From Aliiglaciecola sp. LCG003 (GTDB lineage Bacteria; Pseudomonadota; Gammaproteobacteria; Enterobacterales; Alteromonadaceae): a stretch of 64,000 nucleotides of DNA. The position numbers and the translations under genes are program-made. The stretch is taken from NCBI RefSeq assembly GCF_030316135.1, contig NZ_CP128185.1, positions 3,844,001-3,908,000 of the forward strand, in the 5' to 3' direction. Every line of letters starts with the position of its first letter. Position 1 is the stretch's first letter. Below, piece by piece: positions 43,606 to 53,463 of this stretch. The notes under the pieces are model-generated. The model ran no database searches. It saw only the letters and a list, made by a program, of their open reading frames with translations, and was not told where the DNA came from.

Positions 43606-44438
43606 TTCTCTTCAGATATAAATTGCCAAGCCCAATCTTTCCACTGCTCGTCTAAGCCAGCGTCAACGATATCATCAACCGTCATGCCATTAATTTTATG
43701 CTGCTTTACTTCGGCCGATGTAGCTTTAATCATATCGACGAAACGCTGCATATCAGCTTTATTAGCAAGGTCGCCATGCCCTGGAATTATCTTTGTTTGA
43801 TCTGAAACTAAGGTTAACAAATGTTCAACACCGGCTATATAGCCTGCCACCGAACCGCCAGCGTCAAGATCTATGTATGGGAATCTATCTTTAAAGAACA
43901 CGTCACCGGCATGTAACACGTCGGCCTGTTTAAAATAAACCGCACTGTCACCATCGGTATGGGCATAGGAGAGGTGGAACACATCTAGGGTTTCACCATT
44001 GAAATGTATATTGACGCTTTGCGCATAAGTAACAACAGGAAGTTCTGCATGCTTATGATCGGGCTTTGAAGCTAACCGAGTGCGCACGTTGTCATGTGCG
44101 AACACCGTCGCATCGCGAACTTCACGCATATACACATTCGAACCTGTGTGATCGCCGTGATAATGAGTATTTATCACATAACGGAGTTTGCCTTTAACAA
44201 TTTGGTCCAACGCATTGGAAATCTTTTCGGCCAAAGGTTCAAATTGATCATCGATGATCAGCAAGCCTTCATCGCCGGCAGACACGCCAATGTTTCCACC
44301 TGCGCCGGTCATCATATACACTGAGCCGCCTAAATGTTGTGATTGAATTTCTACATCCGCAAATCTATCCTGTGCAGATACTAAGTTACTGAGAAATCCA
44401 GCAGCTATTATCAGCGCCGAAAGTGAAATTATCCGCAT
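43581..44438 (-). CDS. Secreted metallo-beta-lactamase-fold hydrolase
   Basis: This 285-residue periplasmic protein has a signal peptide ending VSAQ. Zinc ligands are visible in THYHGDHTGS (HxHxDH), SYAHTDGDS (His), and GHGD near the end. It is related to MBL-fold proteins of the B3-like/SoxH or quinoprotein-relay-associated groups rather than classic resistance enzymes, and the substrate is unknown. It precedes the GNAT gene with overlap and is divergent from nhaC. Confidence 0.85.
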   Translation of the reverse strand: MRIISLSALIIAAGFLSNLVSAQDRFADVEIQSQHLGGSVYMMTGAGGNIGVSAGDEGLLIIDDQFEPLAEKISNALDQIVKGKLRYVINTHYHGDHTGSNVYMREVRDATVFAHDNVRTRLASKPDHKHAELPVVTYAQSVNIHFNGETLDVFHLSYAHTDGDSAVYFKQADVLHAGDVFFKDRFPYIDLDAGGSVAGYIAGVEHLLTLVSDQTKIIPGHGDLANKADMQRFVDMIKATSAEVKQHKINGMTVDDIVDAGLDEQWKDWAWQFISEEKWIKTLYQ

Positions 44439-44559
44439 AATTCTATCCTATTGTTTTGTTTTGACTTCAGTAAAATTACCGTTTTTCGTGATGAACAGAT
44501 CATAAAGAATCACAAATATGATAATTTATTTCATTCGCTGAATTAAGAGTGTCTATTTA

Positions 44560-46290
44560 ATGAGTAAAATGCAAAATATTTTGACCTTGGTATGCATTAT
44601 TTTTGGTCTGATCGCTGGGCTGTGGGTCAATTTTAATTTGTCAGCCTCTTGGGTAGAGTCTCGATTGCAATATCAAACCTTTGAAAATGCACAGGGGCAA
44701 ATCGTCTATATTAGCAGAGGCAAAGAGCAAGCCATTGGAACGCCAGTAGCCTATCAAGACTCACCACTTAGACAGCGCAATTTAGACACACTCACCGAAG
44801 CCCCAACATTGAAACAGCAATGGGTAATACTCGATGGTGACAACACCAATCCGATTTTACTGAAGGCCGATTACCACTATGGTATCTGGTCTTTGCTGCC
44901 CGCCTTTATTGCCATCGCACTATGTCTAATCAGCCGCGAGCCTTTATTGGCATTATTTAGCGGAATCGTAGTGGGAGGTTTCATGATAGGTAAGTTCGAT
45001 ATCAGTGCGGACATCCTCATCCCTAACATGGCTACGGCCGATGCGGCCTCAATTCTCATATTGTATCTATGGCTTTTGGGTGGATTGATGGGGATATGGG
45101 CAAAAACCGGCGCAGCTGCTGCATTTGCAGAAATGATGAGTCGTCGCTTTGTAAAGGGACCGCGCTCGGCCAAATTGGTCACTTGGATGCTCGGAGTGTT
45201 ATTTTTCCAAGGCGGGACTATGAGTACGGTGTTAGTTGGCACCACGGTAAAACCCATGGCAGACAAAGCCAATGTCAGTCATGAAGAACTCAGTTATGTG
45301 GTGGACTCCACTGCATCACCTATTGCTTCAGTTATTGCTTTTAATGCTTGGCCTGCATATATACAAACCTTTATATTTGTACCGGGCGTGGCTTTCTTGG
45401 CCACGGAAGCTGACCGCATTCAGTTTTTCTTTTCCAGCATCCCATTTAGTTTCTATGGAATATTCGCCGTGGTGGGCACCTTGCTATTAAGTTTGGAGTT
45501 CACTCGTTTTTCCGGTCGTCCTATGCAAAAAGCAATTGCAAGAGCTCGTCTTACCGGACAATTGGATGCACCCAATGCAGCGCCTATTAGCGCAAAAGAG
45601 CTACGACAGGTTGATACGCCTGCAGGTTATTTTCCTCATTGGCTGGAGTTTGTTTTACCTCTAGTCAGTTTGATCTTAGTGGCAGTGTTGACCTTTGTTC
45701 TCACTGGCTCACCGCAAATACATTGGGCGTTTGGTGCCGCATTATTTCTTGCTATCGCGATGGCGATGGGCAAAGGCATGGGCCTTAGAGGAATACTTGA
45801 AGGATTAGGTACTGGCTGGAAAGGAGTCGTTGTCGCTTCTGTGATCCTCATGTTAGCAATTACAATTGGCGCGGTCAGCAAGCAGTTAGGCGGGGGCATT
45901 TACTTAGTTGAACTGCTCGGCGAAGAGTTACCCTACTGGATTTTGCCTATGGTTTTACAACTGCTTACTATCGTAATTGCCTTTTCAACCGGCACCAGTT
46001 GGGGGACTTATGCTATTGCATTCCCATTAGCGATGCCATTGATGTGGATCATTGCCCAAAATGAAATGTTGGCCAATCCTGAGGTATTCATGATGATTTG
46101 TTTCGCCGCGGTATTAAATGGCAGTGTATTTGGTGATCAATGTTCACCCATTTCAGATACTACTATTTTAAGTTCAATGACGACAGGATGTGATTTGATG
46201 GATCACGTCAAAACACAAATAATACCAGCAAGTTATGCTGCTATCCTTGCTGGGATCCTGTGGACTCTCAGTGCGTTAATTTTCAGTTAA
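44560..46290 (+). CDS. nhaC: Na+/H+ antiporter NhaC family
   Basis: This 576-residue inner-membrane antiporter has about 11 helices after a large N-terminal periplasmic loop (residues 28-105). NhaC-family signatures include [38 protein letters not shown] and [19 protein letters not shown]. It exports sodium in exchange for protons, suiting a marine cell that also has a Na+-pumping NQR. Its stop codon overlaps by 4 bases the convergent response-regulator gene. Confidence 0.88.
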   Translation: MSKMQNILTLVCIIFGLIAGLWVNFNLSASWVESRLQYQTFENAQGQIVYISRGKEQAIGTPVAYQDSPLRQRNLDTLTEAPTLKQQWVILDGDNTNPILLKADYHYGIWSLLPAFIAIALCLISREPLLALFSGIVVGGFMIGKFDISADILIPNMATADAASILILYLWLLGGLMGIWAKTGAAAAFAEMMSRRFVKGPRSAKLVTWMLGVLFFQGGTMSTVLVGTTVKPMADKANVSHEELSYVVDSTASPIASVIAFNAWPAYIQTFIFVPGVAFLATEADRIQFFFSSIPFSFYGIFAVVGTLLLSLEFTRFSGRPMQKAIARARLTGQLDAPNAAPISAKELRQVDTPAGYFPHWLEFVLPLVSLILVAVLTFVLTGSPQIHWAFGAALFLAIAMAMGKGMGLRGILEGLGTGWKGVVVASVILMLAITIGAVSKQLGGGIYLVELLGEELPYWILPMVLQLLTIVIAFSTGTSWGTYAIAFPLAMPLMWIIAQNEMLANPEVFMMICFAAVLNGSVFGDQCSPISDTTILSSMTTGCDLMDHVKTQIIPASYAAILAGILWTLSALIFS

Positions 46291-47042
46291 TTGGTCAACT
46301 CATCTAACTTTGCCCGGTTGCGGCGGGACAGCGTCAGCACATCGCCATTTTGTAAGATCACTGAATAGTCACCCTTATCATTAGGCCGCAACTCCACAAT
46401 CGCGCTACGACGCACAATAGATGAGCGGTGAATACGCACAAATTCGGCGGGATTTAACTGATCTTCAAGAGTAGCTAGGGTTTCTCGATGCAGCACGTGT
46501 TTTCCATCATTAAGGTGGATTTCGGCATAGTTACCCGCACCGGTAATGAAGTTAATATTGCCAACATCTATCAAACGAATCCGTCCTGGGTCCCTAATGA
46601 CCAAGCGTTCACGATATCCCTTTTGCAGCTCGCCCATCATCTGCTGAATGATTTCGCTGAGCTTAGCGTAATCGTCATGTTGCCCGCCTTTTATCTTTTG
46701 TCGCGCTCGTTCTAATGCAGTGTAAAAACGCTCATCATCGAAGGGCTTTAAAATATAGTCAATTGCATTTAGTTCAAAGGCTTCAACAGCATGTTCGTTG
46801 TATGCGGTGGCAAATATTATCACGCAGTTTTCAGGTATATGTTTTGCTACTTCAATACCTGAAATACCCGGCATTTCGATGTCTAAGAAGATAATATTGG
46901 GAGATAATTCTTTGGCGAACATTAACGCCTGATTGCCATCTTCGGCTTCATACACGTCGGTAATATCTGCTTGTTCTTTTAACAACAACTTGATTGTTTC
47001 ACGGGCGAGATGTTCATCATCGGCAATCAGCACACTAAGCAT
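46287..47042 (-). CDS. LytTR-family response regulator
   Basis: This 251-residue protein has a receiver domain (about 1-120) with phospho-acceptor Asp54 in [10 protein letters not shown] and the conserved Lys in ILKPF. A LytTR DNA-binding domain follows (about 145-250, with [11 protein letters not shown] and LSRRNRAKL). Its start overlaps the histidine kinase gene by 8 bases. LytTR regulators bind short direct repeats; a candidate target is the adjacent TonB receptor gene, but no site was confirmed. Confidence 0.9.
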   Translation of the reverse strand: MLSVLIADDEHLARETIKLLLKEQADITDVYEAEDGNQALMFAKELSPNIIFLDIEMPGISGIEVAKHIPENCVIIFATAYNEHAVEAFELNAIDYILKPFDDERFYTALERARQKIKGGQHDDYAKLSEIIQQMMGELQKGYRERLVIRDPGRIRLIDVGNINFITGAGNYAEIHLNDGKHVLHRETLATLEDQLNPAEFVRIHRSSIVRRSAIVELRPNDKGDYSVILQNGDVLTLSRRNRAKLDELTN

Positions 47043-48117
47043 CCGGTTCTCCTATGGGAATCGCTAACAGAGTTTCAAATAAACCGTCATTAAGGGGATG
47101 AAGTTCAAGCCGAAAATGACTGTACAATCGTGAAAGTCTCTCTCGGGTGTTGGTCAAACCAATGCCAAATCCAGAGTGGGTATCGTAAATGGCAATTTTA
47201 TTGGTAAGAACCACTTTCAATTCTTTGTCATTCCGGCTGATAACCAAATTAAGTAGGTTACGGTTGGATTCAAGTTGAGAGCCATGTTGTACTGCGTTTT
47301 CAACCAATGGGTGCAATAACATGTTTGGAATGTCTAACTCCAAGCAATCTGGTTGAACCGACACATGGGTATCCAACTTTTCTGAGAAACGCATTTTTTG
47401 AATTGCTAAATAGCTGTTAATAAAGGCAATTTCATCTCTTACTTTAATATTATTATGATTTTTGTTTTCCAAAATTTTACGCAACATTAAGCTCAACTCA
47501 GACAATGCGGTTACCGCGTCTTTTTCGCGTTTAAGGCGAACCAAACTTGCAATGGTATTTAATGCGTTGAATAAAAAATGTGGATTAAGTTGCGAGCGTA
47601 GAGTCTTCAATTGCTCTTGAGTTAGGGCGTGGTGCATGCGTTTTAACTCAATGCTTTCTTGAACGGCATTATGATAAAAACGTATACCTAAGGCGGCGGT
47701 TAATACTCCAAGGTAGATAAAAATATCTAATTGCGAGGTTGTAGAGACAATACGCAGCAGAGTATCAAAAAACTGAGCTATATCATCACCTTCAAGAAAT
47801 TCCCTTACAAATATGGTGGTGACCCAATAGTAGGTCAATAACGCCATCATCCAAATAAAATGGCTAAATACTTTGCGGTATATCGACCTATCAGGCTCAT
47901 CGTTAAGTCTTACCACCAGAAAAACGCATGCTGTTACTGGGATCCAATTAATAAACCAAGGGCTCATTAGGGTCCAAGTCCAAATCCAACTGGACTCATT
48001 GTCAGTGTTTAAATCTGCTACATATTGGAATTGCGTAAACACCGAAAGTACCGCCAGCCAAAAAAATATATTGGCGAGCCAAAAATATCGATTAAGCACT
48101 AAGGTGGACTTACGCAT
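47035..48117 (-). CDS. LytS-type sensor histidine kinase
   Basis: This 360-residue membrane kinase has about four N-terminal helices (within residues 10-150) and a His_kinase domain. The phospho-acceptor His180 lies in LRSQLNPHFLFNALNTI. A compact ATPase region contains HPLVENAVQHG (N-box) and GFGIGLTNTRERL (G-box). No PAS or periplasmic sensor domain is seen, so the signal is probably sensed in the membrane. It is partner of the overlapping LytTR regulator. Confidence 0.9.
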   Translation of the reverse strand: MRKSTLVLNRYFWLANIFFWLAVLSVFTQFQYVADLNTDNESSWIWTWTLMSPWFINWIPVTACVFLVVRLNDEPDRSIYRKVFSHFIWMMALLTYYWVTTIFVREFLEGDDIAQFFDTLLRIVSTTSQLDIFIYLGVLTAALGIRFYHNAVQESIELKRMHHALTQEQLKTLRSQLNPHFLFNALNTIASLVRLKREKDAVTALSELSLMLRKILENKNHNNIKVRDEIAFINSYLAIQKMRFSEKLDTHVSVQPDCLELDIPNMLLHPLVENAVQHGSQLESNRNLLNLVISRNDKELKVVLTNKIAIYDTHSGFGIGLTNTRERLSRLYSHFRLELHPLNDGLFETLLAIPIGEPDA

Positions 48118-48564
48118 AAATATATCGGGTATTCAAAAGTAACTATTCTTTTAACATATCGGGGTTTTGTCCAATAATCCACTGTTAAAATGAATGAGAA
48201 ATTTTTCTACCAGAATATCCATCCCCCCTATTGGCACCACAAATATCAATATTGTAAATCTGCTAGAATTCCTAATTTAGAGCCTGCAAAAACAAACTTT
48301 CACTATTAAAATCATATATTTATTTAACTATGTTCCTATGAGGAGTAACTAACCAAAGGCCATTTCGCAATCGATTGGTCAGAAGTTCCCCCCGCTTATC
48401 ATTTAAAACAAGCCTTTAGTCACTCTGAATCACCCCTTGGTGGATAGTCCCTAGTGGTCCCTCGCCTTTACGCCTAATTTTAGCCTGAGGCATGAGTCAT
48501 GCCCAAAACTACAATCACAAAAATGGCGGTGGCCATGAATTGTCATCGCACACGGGAGAACAAT
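48118..48564. other. Intergenic region between kinase and TonB receptor
   Basis: This region lies between divergent genes and contains both promoters. In-frame codons of the receptor extend back to 48499, but the better start is at 48565. No palindrome or repeat strong enough to name was found. Confidence 0.4.
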
Positions 48565-51528
48565 ATGTTTTTAAACTCCAAACTTGCACACTCTATAAAA
48601 TTGGCATTCTGCGCGAGTGCTCTGGCTGGTCTTGGCAGTTCGTATGCAGTTGCTCAAGAGACTACTGACACGGCAGCGAATGATGTCGAAAAAATATCCG
48701 TTACTGGTAGTCGTATCAGGGCACCTGGTGTGGAATCATCAAGTCCTATATTTTCACTTGGTGAAGAAGAAATAGGCTATTTACAAACCCCTGAATTTGA
48801 AAAAATCATTCGTTCTTTACCCTCTACCATTCCAGCCGATGGCGGTAATGTAAACAACGGCACTTCAGGGGCTGCAACCATAGACTTACGTGGCCTTGGT
48901 GCTCAACGTAACTTGGTCCTACTTGACGGCAAACGTATGGTGCCGTTCAACTTTAATGGTCAGATAGATACATCCAATATCCCAACCGCATTAATCGACC
49001 GGATCGATGTGGTAACAGGTGGAGCCTCCGCCGTTTATGGCTCTGATGCTGTATCTGGTGCCGTTAACGTTATCTTAAAAAACAACTTCCAAGGTGTTGC
49101 TATTGATATGAACCATTCGCAAAGTGGTGAAAGCGATGGCGATCAAGACAATTTTTCAGTGACCATAGGGGCGAACTTCGATGACAGTCGCGGCAATGCA
49201 GTGCTATCTGTGGCGTGGATGGAAAGAGACCCTGTACTGCTTGGCGATAGAAGCCTAGGGTTATTCGGTATAAATTCTAACTCAGGCTCAGGTTTGACCG
49301 AATATCTCAATGGTGAACAAGCTGCTTTGCCGCCTGCCGGTTGCGGTGGGCCCAACGTAGTCGATATTGACGGCAGTGGTTCCACGACCGCTATACCCAC
49401 CCGCTTTGAATTAATAGGTACAGGGGTAAATGGCCAGTTCCGAGAAGACGGAACTATAGGTGAAAATTGTAGCCTATTTAACTTCAATCCATTCAATTAC
49501 TATCAAACCCCTGCTGAACGTTACAGTGCTACGGCCCTTGCTCGCTATGAAATAAATGACAAAATCGAGTTTTATTCATCATTTAATTTTACCAATACAA
49601 CAGTCGTACAACAGGTCGCACCCTCAGGTACATTTGGCACCAGCTTTGTATTACCCCTATACAACCCGTTACTGGGTAACCAAGCGTTGAACTTTATATT
49701 AGACGGCGCTAATGGCGCAGTACAAGACGGCTCGTTAGTCAACGGCGGAAGTTGGACAGACGCGAACGCCAACGGTGTGGTAGATACCGAAGATTCAATT
49801 GCCGTGCGATTAAGAAGACGGACACTGGAACTGGGTGCCAGAACAGAACGTTACGATTCTGAAATTTGGCAAATAAATACCGGATTACGGGGCAACTTCT
49901 ACGCTGATTGGGATTTCGACTTTTCTTATCAGTACGGTGAAGCGAACCGCACAACAGTGCGTGGTGGCTACACCAATGTTGGTAACATTAACAATGCCTT
50001 AGATACCCGTGATGGCGTTACCTGTGCAGTAGGTGGTAATTGTGTACCGATAGACTTATTCGGTGGATTTGGCACCATTACCCCTGAAATGGCAGCTTAT
50101 GCTCAAGCCATCGCTTTGCAACAGCAAAAATACGAACAAGAGATCATCGCCTTATTCTTAACCGGACCGATTGATGTTATTGAGCTGCCGACTGCAGGCG
50201 CGCCATTGTCAATGAGTTTTGGTTTAGAAAAACGCACCGAAACAGGATTGCTTGAACCTGATGAATGTTTAAAAGAAACACCCGCTAGTTGTCAAGGTGG
50301 CGCCGGTGGTAACTTGCTACCCATTAACGGTGGATACAAAGTAGACGAGTTCTACTTCGAAGGTATTTTACCTATATTTGACGGAATGGCATTTGCCGAA
50401 TCGGTGGATTTGGAATTTGGTTACCGCTCTTCAGATTTTGATACCGTAGGCACGACTGAGTCATGGAAGCTTGGTTTTAACTGGCGTCCCATTGAGCCGT
50501 TATTACTCAGAGTAATGCAACAGAAAGCTAATCGCGCACCTAATGTCGCTGAAATAGCATCGCCAGTTACCTCTGGCTTAGACAACGCTGTGTTAGATCC
50601 CTGCTCTGTAGCAAACGCCGCAAACATCGATGCCTCACTTCGTCAGCTATGTATTTCTACCGGTATGACCGATGCACAAGTTGGGGTTATTCCAGACATT
50701 ATTTCCGGTCAAATTAATACTTTCAATGGCAGCGACCCGACCAATCCACCTGGAGCAGAAGAAGCCGATACCTTTACAGCAGGCTTCGTATGGACGCCGG
50801 AGTTTGATTGGGCCAACGACTTTACTATTTCAGTGGATTACTATGATATTGATATCCAAGATATTATAGGTACTTTCTCTGCACAGGAGATCCTTGATTC
50901 TTGCTATGTTAATGGTGACGTTAACGAATGTTCCAAGATCAACCGAATCGGCGGCGATTTAACTGGCTCAGCCGCTGGGGTTGACCAGTTCACCACAAAC
51001 CTGAGCTTCTTGCGAGCTGAAGGTATCGAAATTGGCTTTAACTTCAATTTGGATATTGGCGATATGGGTAACTTGGCGTTTTCAGGTAATATTAATAAGT
51101 ACCTGACTCAGGAATCACAAAGCTCAAACACAGTGCCAGTGCTAGATTGTAAAGGCTATTACGGCACCAGTTGTGATCCCTTGTCTGACCTTCGCTGGAT
51201 CCAGCGTACCACCTGGTCTTATGATGACTTGACGGTTTCATTATTATGGAGACATATTAATTCGGTAGAAGTGGAGCCCCTTGAACGTGATTTACGATTC
51301 GAAGCGTTCAGAAGTATCGAGTCCTATGACTACTTTGATGTATTTGCCAGCTATGCAGCTACCGATAATGTAACTATCACATTTGGCGTAGACAATTTAT
51401 TGGATAAAGAGCCACCTGTATTGGGTAATGATGTAGGTGATACTAGTTCTAACTCTGGTAATACCTTCCCAAGCAACTATGACGTGTTAGGTCGTATTTA
51501 TAAAGCCGGCCTAAACTTCAAGTTCTAG
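48565..51528 (+). CDS. TonB-dependent receptor
   Basis: This outer-membrane receptor of about 987 residues has a signal peptide ending in AVAQE. A TonB-box-like segment (EKISVTGSRI) precedes a plug domain (IDLRGLGAQRNLVLLDGKRM, VVTGGASAVYGSDAVSGAVN) and a barrel ending KAGLNFKF with C-terminal Phe. This pattern is the common TonB receptor of marine bacteria that handle oligosaccharides or peptides. The start was set at ATG 48565 after GGGAG; the upstream frame from 48499 lacks a ribosome site. It is divergent from a LytS/LytTR pair that may regulate it. The substrate is unknown. Confidence 0.88.
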   Translation: MFLNSKLAHSIKLAFCASALAGLGSSYAVAQETTDTAANDVEKISVTGSRIRAPGVESSSPIFSLGEEEIGYLQTPEFEKIIRSLPSTIPADGGNVNNGTSGAATIDLRGLGAQRNLVLLDGKRMVPFNFNGQIDTSNIPTALIDRIDVVTGGASAVYGSDAVSGAVNVILKNNFQGVAIDMNHSQSGESDGDQDNFSVTIGANFDDSRGNAVLSVAWMERDPVLLGDRSLGLFGINSNSGSGLTEYLNGEQAALPPAGCGGPNVVDIDGSGSTTAIPTRFELIGTGVNGQFREDGTIGENCSLFNFNPFNYYQTPAERYSATALARYEINDKIEFYSSFNFTNTTVVQQVAPSGTFGTSFVLPLYNPLLGNQALNFILDGANGAVQDGSLVNGGSWTDANANGVVDTEDSIAVRLRRRTLELGARTERYDSEIWQINTGLRGNFYADWDFDFSYQYGEANRTTVRGGYTNVGNINNALDTRDGVTCAVGGNCVPIDLFGGFGTITPEMAAYAQAIALQQQKYEQEIIALFLTGPIDVIELPTAGAPLSMSFGLEKRTETGLLEPDECLKETPASCQGGAGGNLLPINGGYKVDEFYFEGILPIFDGMAFAESVDLEFGYRSSDFDTVGTTESWKLGFNWRPIEPLLLRVMQQKANRAPNVAEIASPVTSGLDNAVLDPCSVANAANIDASLRQLCISTGMTDAQVGVIPDIISGQINTFNGSDPTNPPGAEEADTFTAGFVWTPEFDWANDFTISVDYYDIDIQDIIGTFSAQEILDSCYVNGDVNECSKINRIGGDLTGSAAGVDQFTTNLSFLRAEGIEIGFNFNLDIGDMGNLAFSGNINKYLTQESQSSNTVPVLDCKGYYGTSCDPLSDLRWIQRTTWSYDDLTVSLLWRHINSVEVEPLERDLRFEAFRSIESYDYFDVFASYAATDNVTITFGVDNLLDKEPPVLGNDVGDTSSNSGNTFPSNYDVLGRIYKAGLNFKF

Positions 51529-51548
51529 AAACACTGCAGTAGTAATTC

Positions 51549-51573
51549 AAACGGGGCGTTTAGCCCCGTTTTT
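51549..51573 (+). terminator. Intrinsic terminator after TonB receptor
   Basis: AAACGGGGC and GCCCCGTTT form a 9-bp stem with a 5-base loop followed by T residues, 21 bases past the receptor stop. It also lies at the end of the convergent DUF1653 gene. Confidence 0.85.
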
Positions 51574-51787
51574 ATTCATTTTCGCTAACAAATGCAAATC
51601 GCGGCACAGACTGCCCCTCTACAGTCACCGATTCAGTAAACATTTGCAACGGTCGAACCCATAAGCCACGGGCTCCATACATAGGCCGATAGACCACCAA
51701 TTCAGATTCATCTTCTGAATGACGAGCCACACCAATAACTTCATATTGATTGCCTTTATAATGTTGATAAATTCCAACTTTAATCAC
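51572..51787 (-). CDS. DUF1653 family small protein
   Basis: This 71-residue protein matches DUF1653: VGIYQHYKGNQYEVIGVARH followed by LVVYRPMYGARGLWVRPLQMF. The start is a GTG at 51787, preceded by AGAGG. A longer frame to 51907 exists, but its added residues do not fit the family. Function unknown; it is a common small cytoplasmic protein in proteobacteria. Confidence 0.8.
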   Translation of the reverse strand: MIKVGIYQHYKGNQYEVIGVARHSEDESELVVYRPMYGARGLWVRPLQMFTESVTVEGQSVPRFAFVSENE

Positions 51788-52002
51788 TTCATAACCTCTG
51801 CAATAGCACTTAATTGTGGTGACCTTTTTAATCTGTATGCTTGCCAGATTAAAATGAATATATGTAAACAAATTATCAGAAAACTGACCAACATCAGTCC
51901 TTTCCAACCCAAAGTGAACAGCAATGCTCCCCGCTAATGCGAGGCTTTATGGCTTATTCTGTGATCTACCACGACTAATTTGTTCCGACCCCTTTATTGT
52001 CA

Positions 52003-52082
52003 TGTATTGTCATGGACAGCCACAAACAAATCATACATGGATTGTATTGTCATGGACAGCCACAAACAAATCATACATGGAT
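52003..52082. repeat. Two tandem 40-bp repeats upstream of the transposase
   Basis: A 40-base unit beginning TGTATTGTCATGGACAGCCA occurs exactly twice (52003-52042 and 52043-52082), followed by a partial third piece (AGCCACAAAC). Each contains CATGGACAG. The complementary CTGTCCATG occurs downstream of the transposase, so the units may be transposase recognition elements. Confidence 0.7.
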
Positions 52083-52151
52083 AGCCACAAACTAGACTCC
52101 TAAGAATACCAAATCAGCTATGCTTTAGTATTCTGTTTCAAGGAGTGAATT

Positions 52152-53105
52152 ATGCCACTGGCAAGGAAGCGCCAAATCAGTCTCTCAGACACATCTTACT
52201 ATCACTGTGTATCTCGCTGTGTTCGACGTGCCTTTTTGTGTGGGGAAGATGAACTGACGGGGAAAACCTATGAGCATCGTCGCCAGTGGGTAGAAGACAG
52301 GTTGTTGTTCTTGACTACAGCCTTTGCAATCGAAGTGTGTGCTTATGCTGTCATGAGCAATCATACCCATGTGGTATTGCATGTTAATTGTGACAAAGCA
52401 AAACTCTGGTCGGATAAAGAGATTGCGCAGCGCTGGCACATGCTTCACAAGGGTACCTTGCTCTCACAAACCCTAGCAAATAAGCAAGCATCAGTGTTCA
52501 CCGACGCTGAAAAAATTACACTCCATTCAACCTTGTCGGTTTATCGAAGTCGATTAACCGATATTAGTTGGTTCATGCGAGAATTGAATGAGCCTATAGC
52601 CCGGCAAGCCAATCAAGAAGATAACTGTACCGGTCACTTCTGGGAAGGACGATTCAAATCACAAGCTCTGTTAGATGAACATGCATTGGCAGCTTGTATG
52701 GTGTACGTAGATTTAAACCCTATACGAGCGAAGATGGCAACCACCCCAGAGTCATCTAAACACACCAGTGTGAAACGCCGTATAAACGATTTTAAGAAAG
52801 GTTATCAACCATCTACGTTAATGCCCTTTGTCGGCAACCCTAGGCAGCCACAACCGCAAGGGTTAATGTTCGATTTAATCGACTATATGAAATTGGTTGA
52901 CCTATCTGGTCGCAGTATTGCACCTAACAAACGAGGCGCAATTGATATTTATGAATCGCCCATATTGCAGCGCTTAGGGCTAGATGAACACACTTGGCAA
53001 AATATGTTTTTAGAGTTTGAAACCACGTTTAGCGTGGCTGCTGGGCAATCAGACACCTTGAAACGATACAAGCGAAAACGTCGGCAAAAGAATTCATTAG
53101 GCTAA
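52152..53105 (+). CDS. REP-associated-type Y1 transposase (RAYT)
   Basis: This 317-residue single-strand DNA transposase is of the IS200-like/Y1 fold used by REP-associated tyrosine transposases. The metal-binding HxH is in SNHTHVVLH (His71, His73) and the nucleophile is probably Tyr185 in MVYVDLNPIRAK. The basic C-terminal tail ends KRYKRKRRQKN. It is flanked by short tandem duplications that carry CATGGACAG or its complement, which fits a chromosomal domesticated transposase acting on dispersed repeats, not a classical IS. No IS200 TnpB partner is present. Confidence 0.8.
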   Translation: MPLARKRQISLSDTSYYHCVSRCVRRAFLCGEDELTGKTYEHRRQWVEDRLLFLTTAFAIEVCAYAVMSNHTHVVLHVNCDKAKLWSDKEIAQRWHMLHKGTLLSQTLANKQASVFTDAEKITLHSTLSVYRSRLTDISWFMRELNEPIARQANQEDNCTGHFWEGRFKSQALLDEHALAACMVYVDLNPIRAKMATTPESSKHTSVKRRINDFKKGYQPSTLMPFVGNPRQPQPQGLMFDLIDYMKLVDLSGRSIAPNKRGAIDIYESPILQRLGLDEHTWQNMFLEFETTFSVAAGQSDTLKRYKRKRRQKNSLG

Positions 53106-53463
53106 CGTCTCTCCTAAAATCACTTTTCATTTCAATCGTTTCTTTTTACAAGAGGCAAGCCTAATCCCACACTAAATTCTTCTCAATAACTCTCATTCGC
53201 CAGAAAACGATGATTGCATAGGTATTTACCTAAATTACGAATGCATTAATACTTTTCATCAGCCTACAGTAAAAATTATAGGCCTCAATTTTCACTACCT
53301 TAAAAGATCCCTGTCCATATTCGTAGTCTGATAATGAAAGATGCCTGTCCATGTAATAATGATAATGAAAGATGCCTGTCCATGTAATAATGTCCATAAT
53401 GATTATATAGTCTTTCCAAAGCATATTGCCGATAATCATGATGAAGGAAGAGCTAACTCGTTA
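53106..53463. other. Intergenic region with tandem repeats
   Basis: These 358 bases follow the transposase. They contain three CTGTCCAT occurrences, two within a tandem 31-bp duplication at 53329-53390. No gene is supported; a 69-codon reverse frame spans the repeats and is an accident of them. Confidence 0.5.
53329..53390. repeat. Two tandem 31-bp repeats downstream of the transposase
   Basis: A 31-base unit beginning TGATAATGAAAGATGCCTGT occurs exactly twice (53329-53359 and 53360-53390). Both contain CTGTCCATG, the complement of CATGGACAG in the repeats on the other side of the transposase. A third CTGTCCAT lies at about 53311. Confidence 0.7.

Noticed and set aside
43581-44438. Metallo-beta-lactamase-fold protein as an antibiotic-resistance gene
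   Set aside because: The fold is shared by many hydrolases; the sequence and neighbours do not indicate a true lactamase.
53329-53390. Tandem repeats that could suggest a CRISPR array
   Set aside because: Only two exact copies in direct contact, with no spacers and no cas genes nearby.
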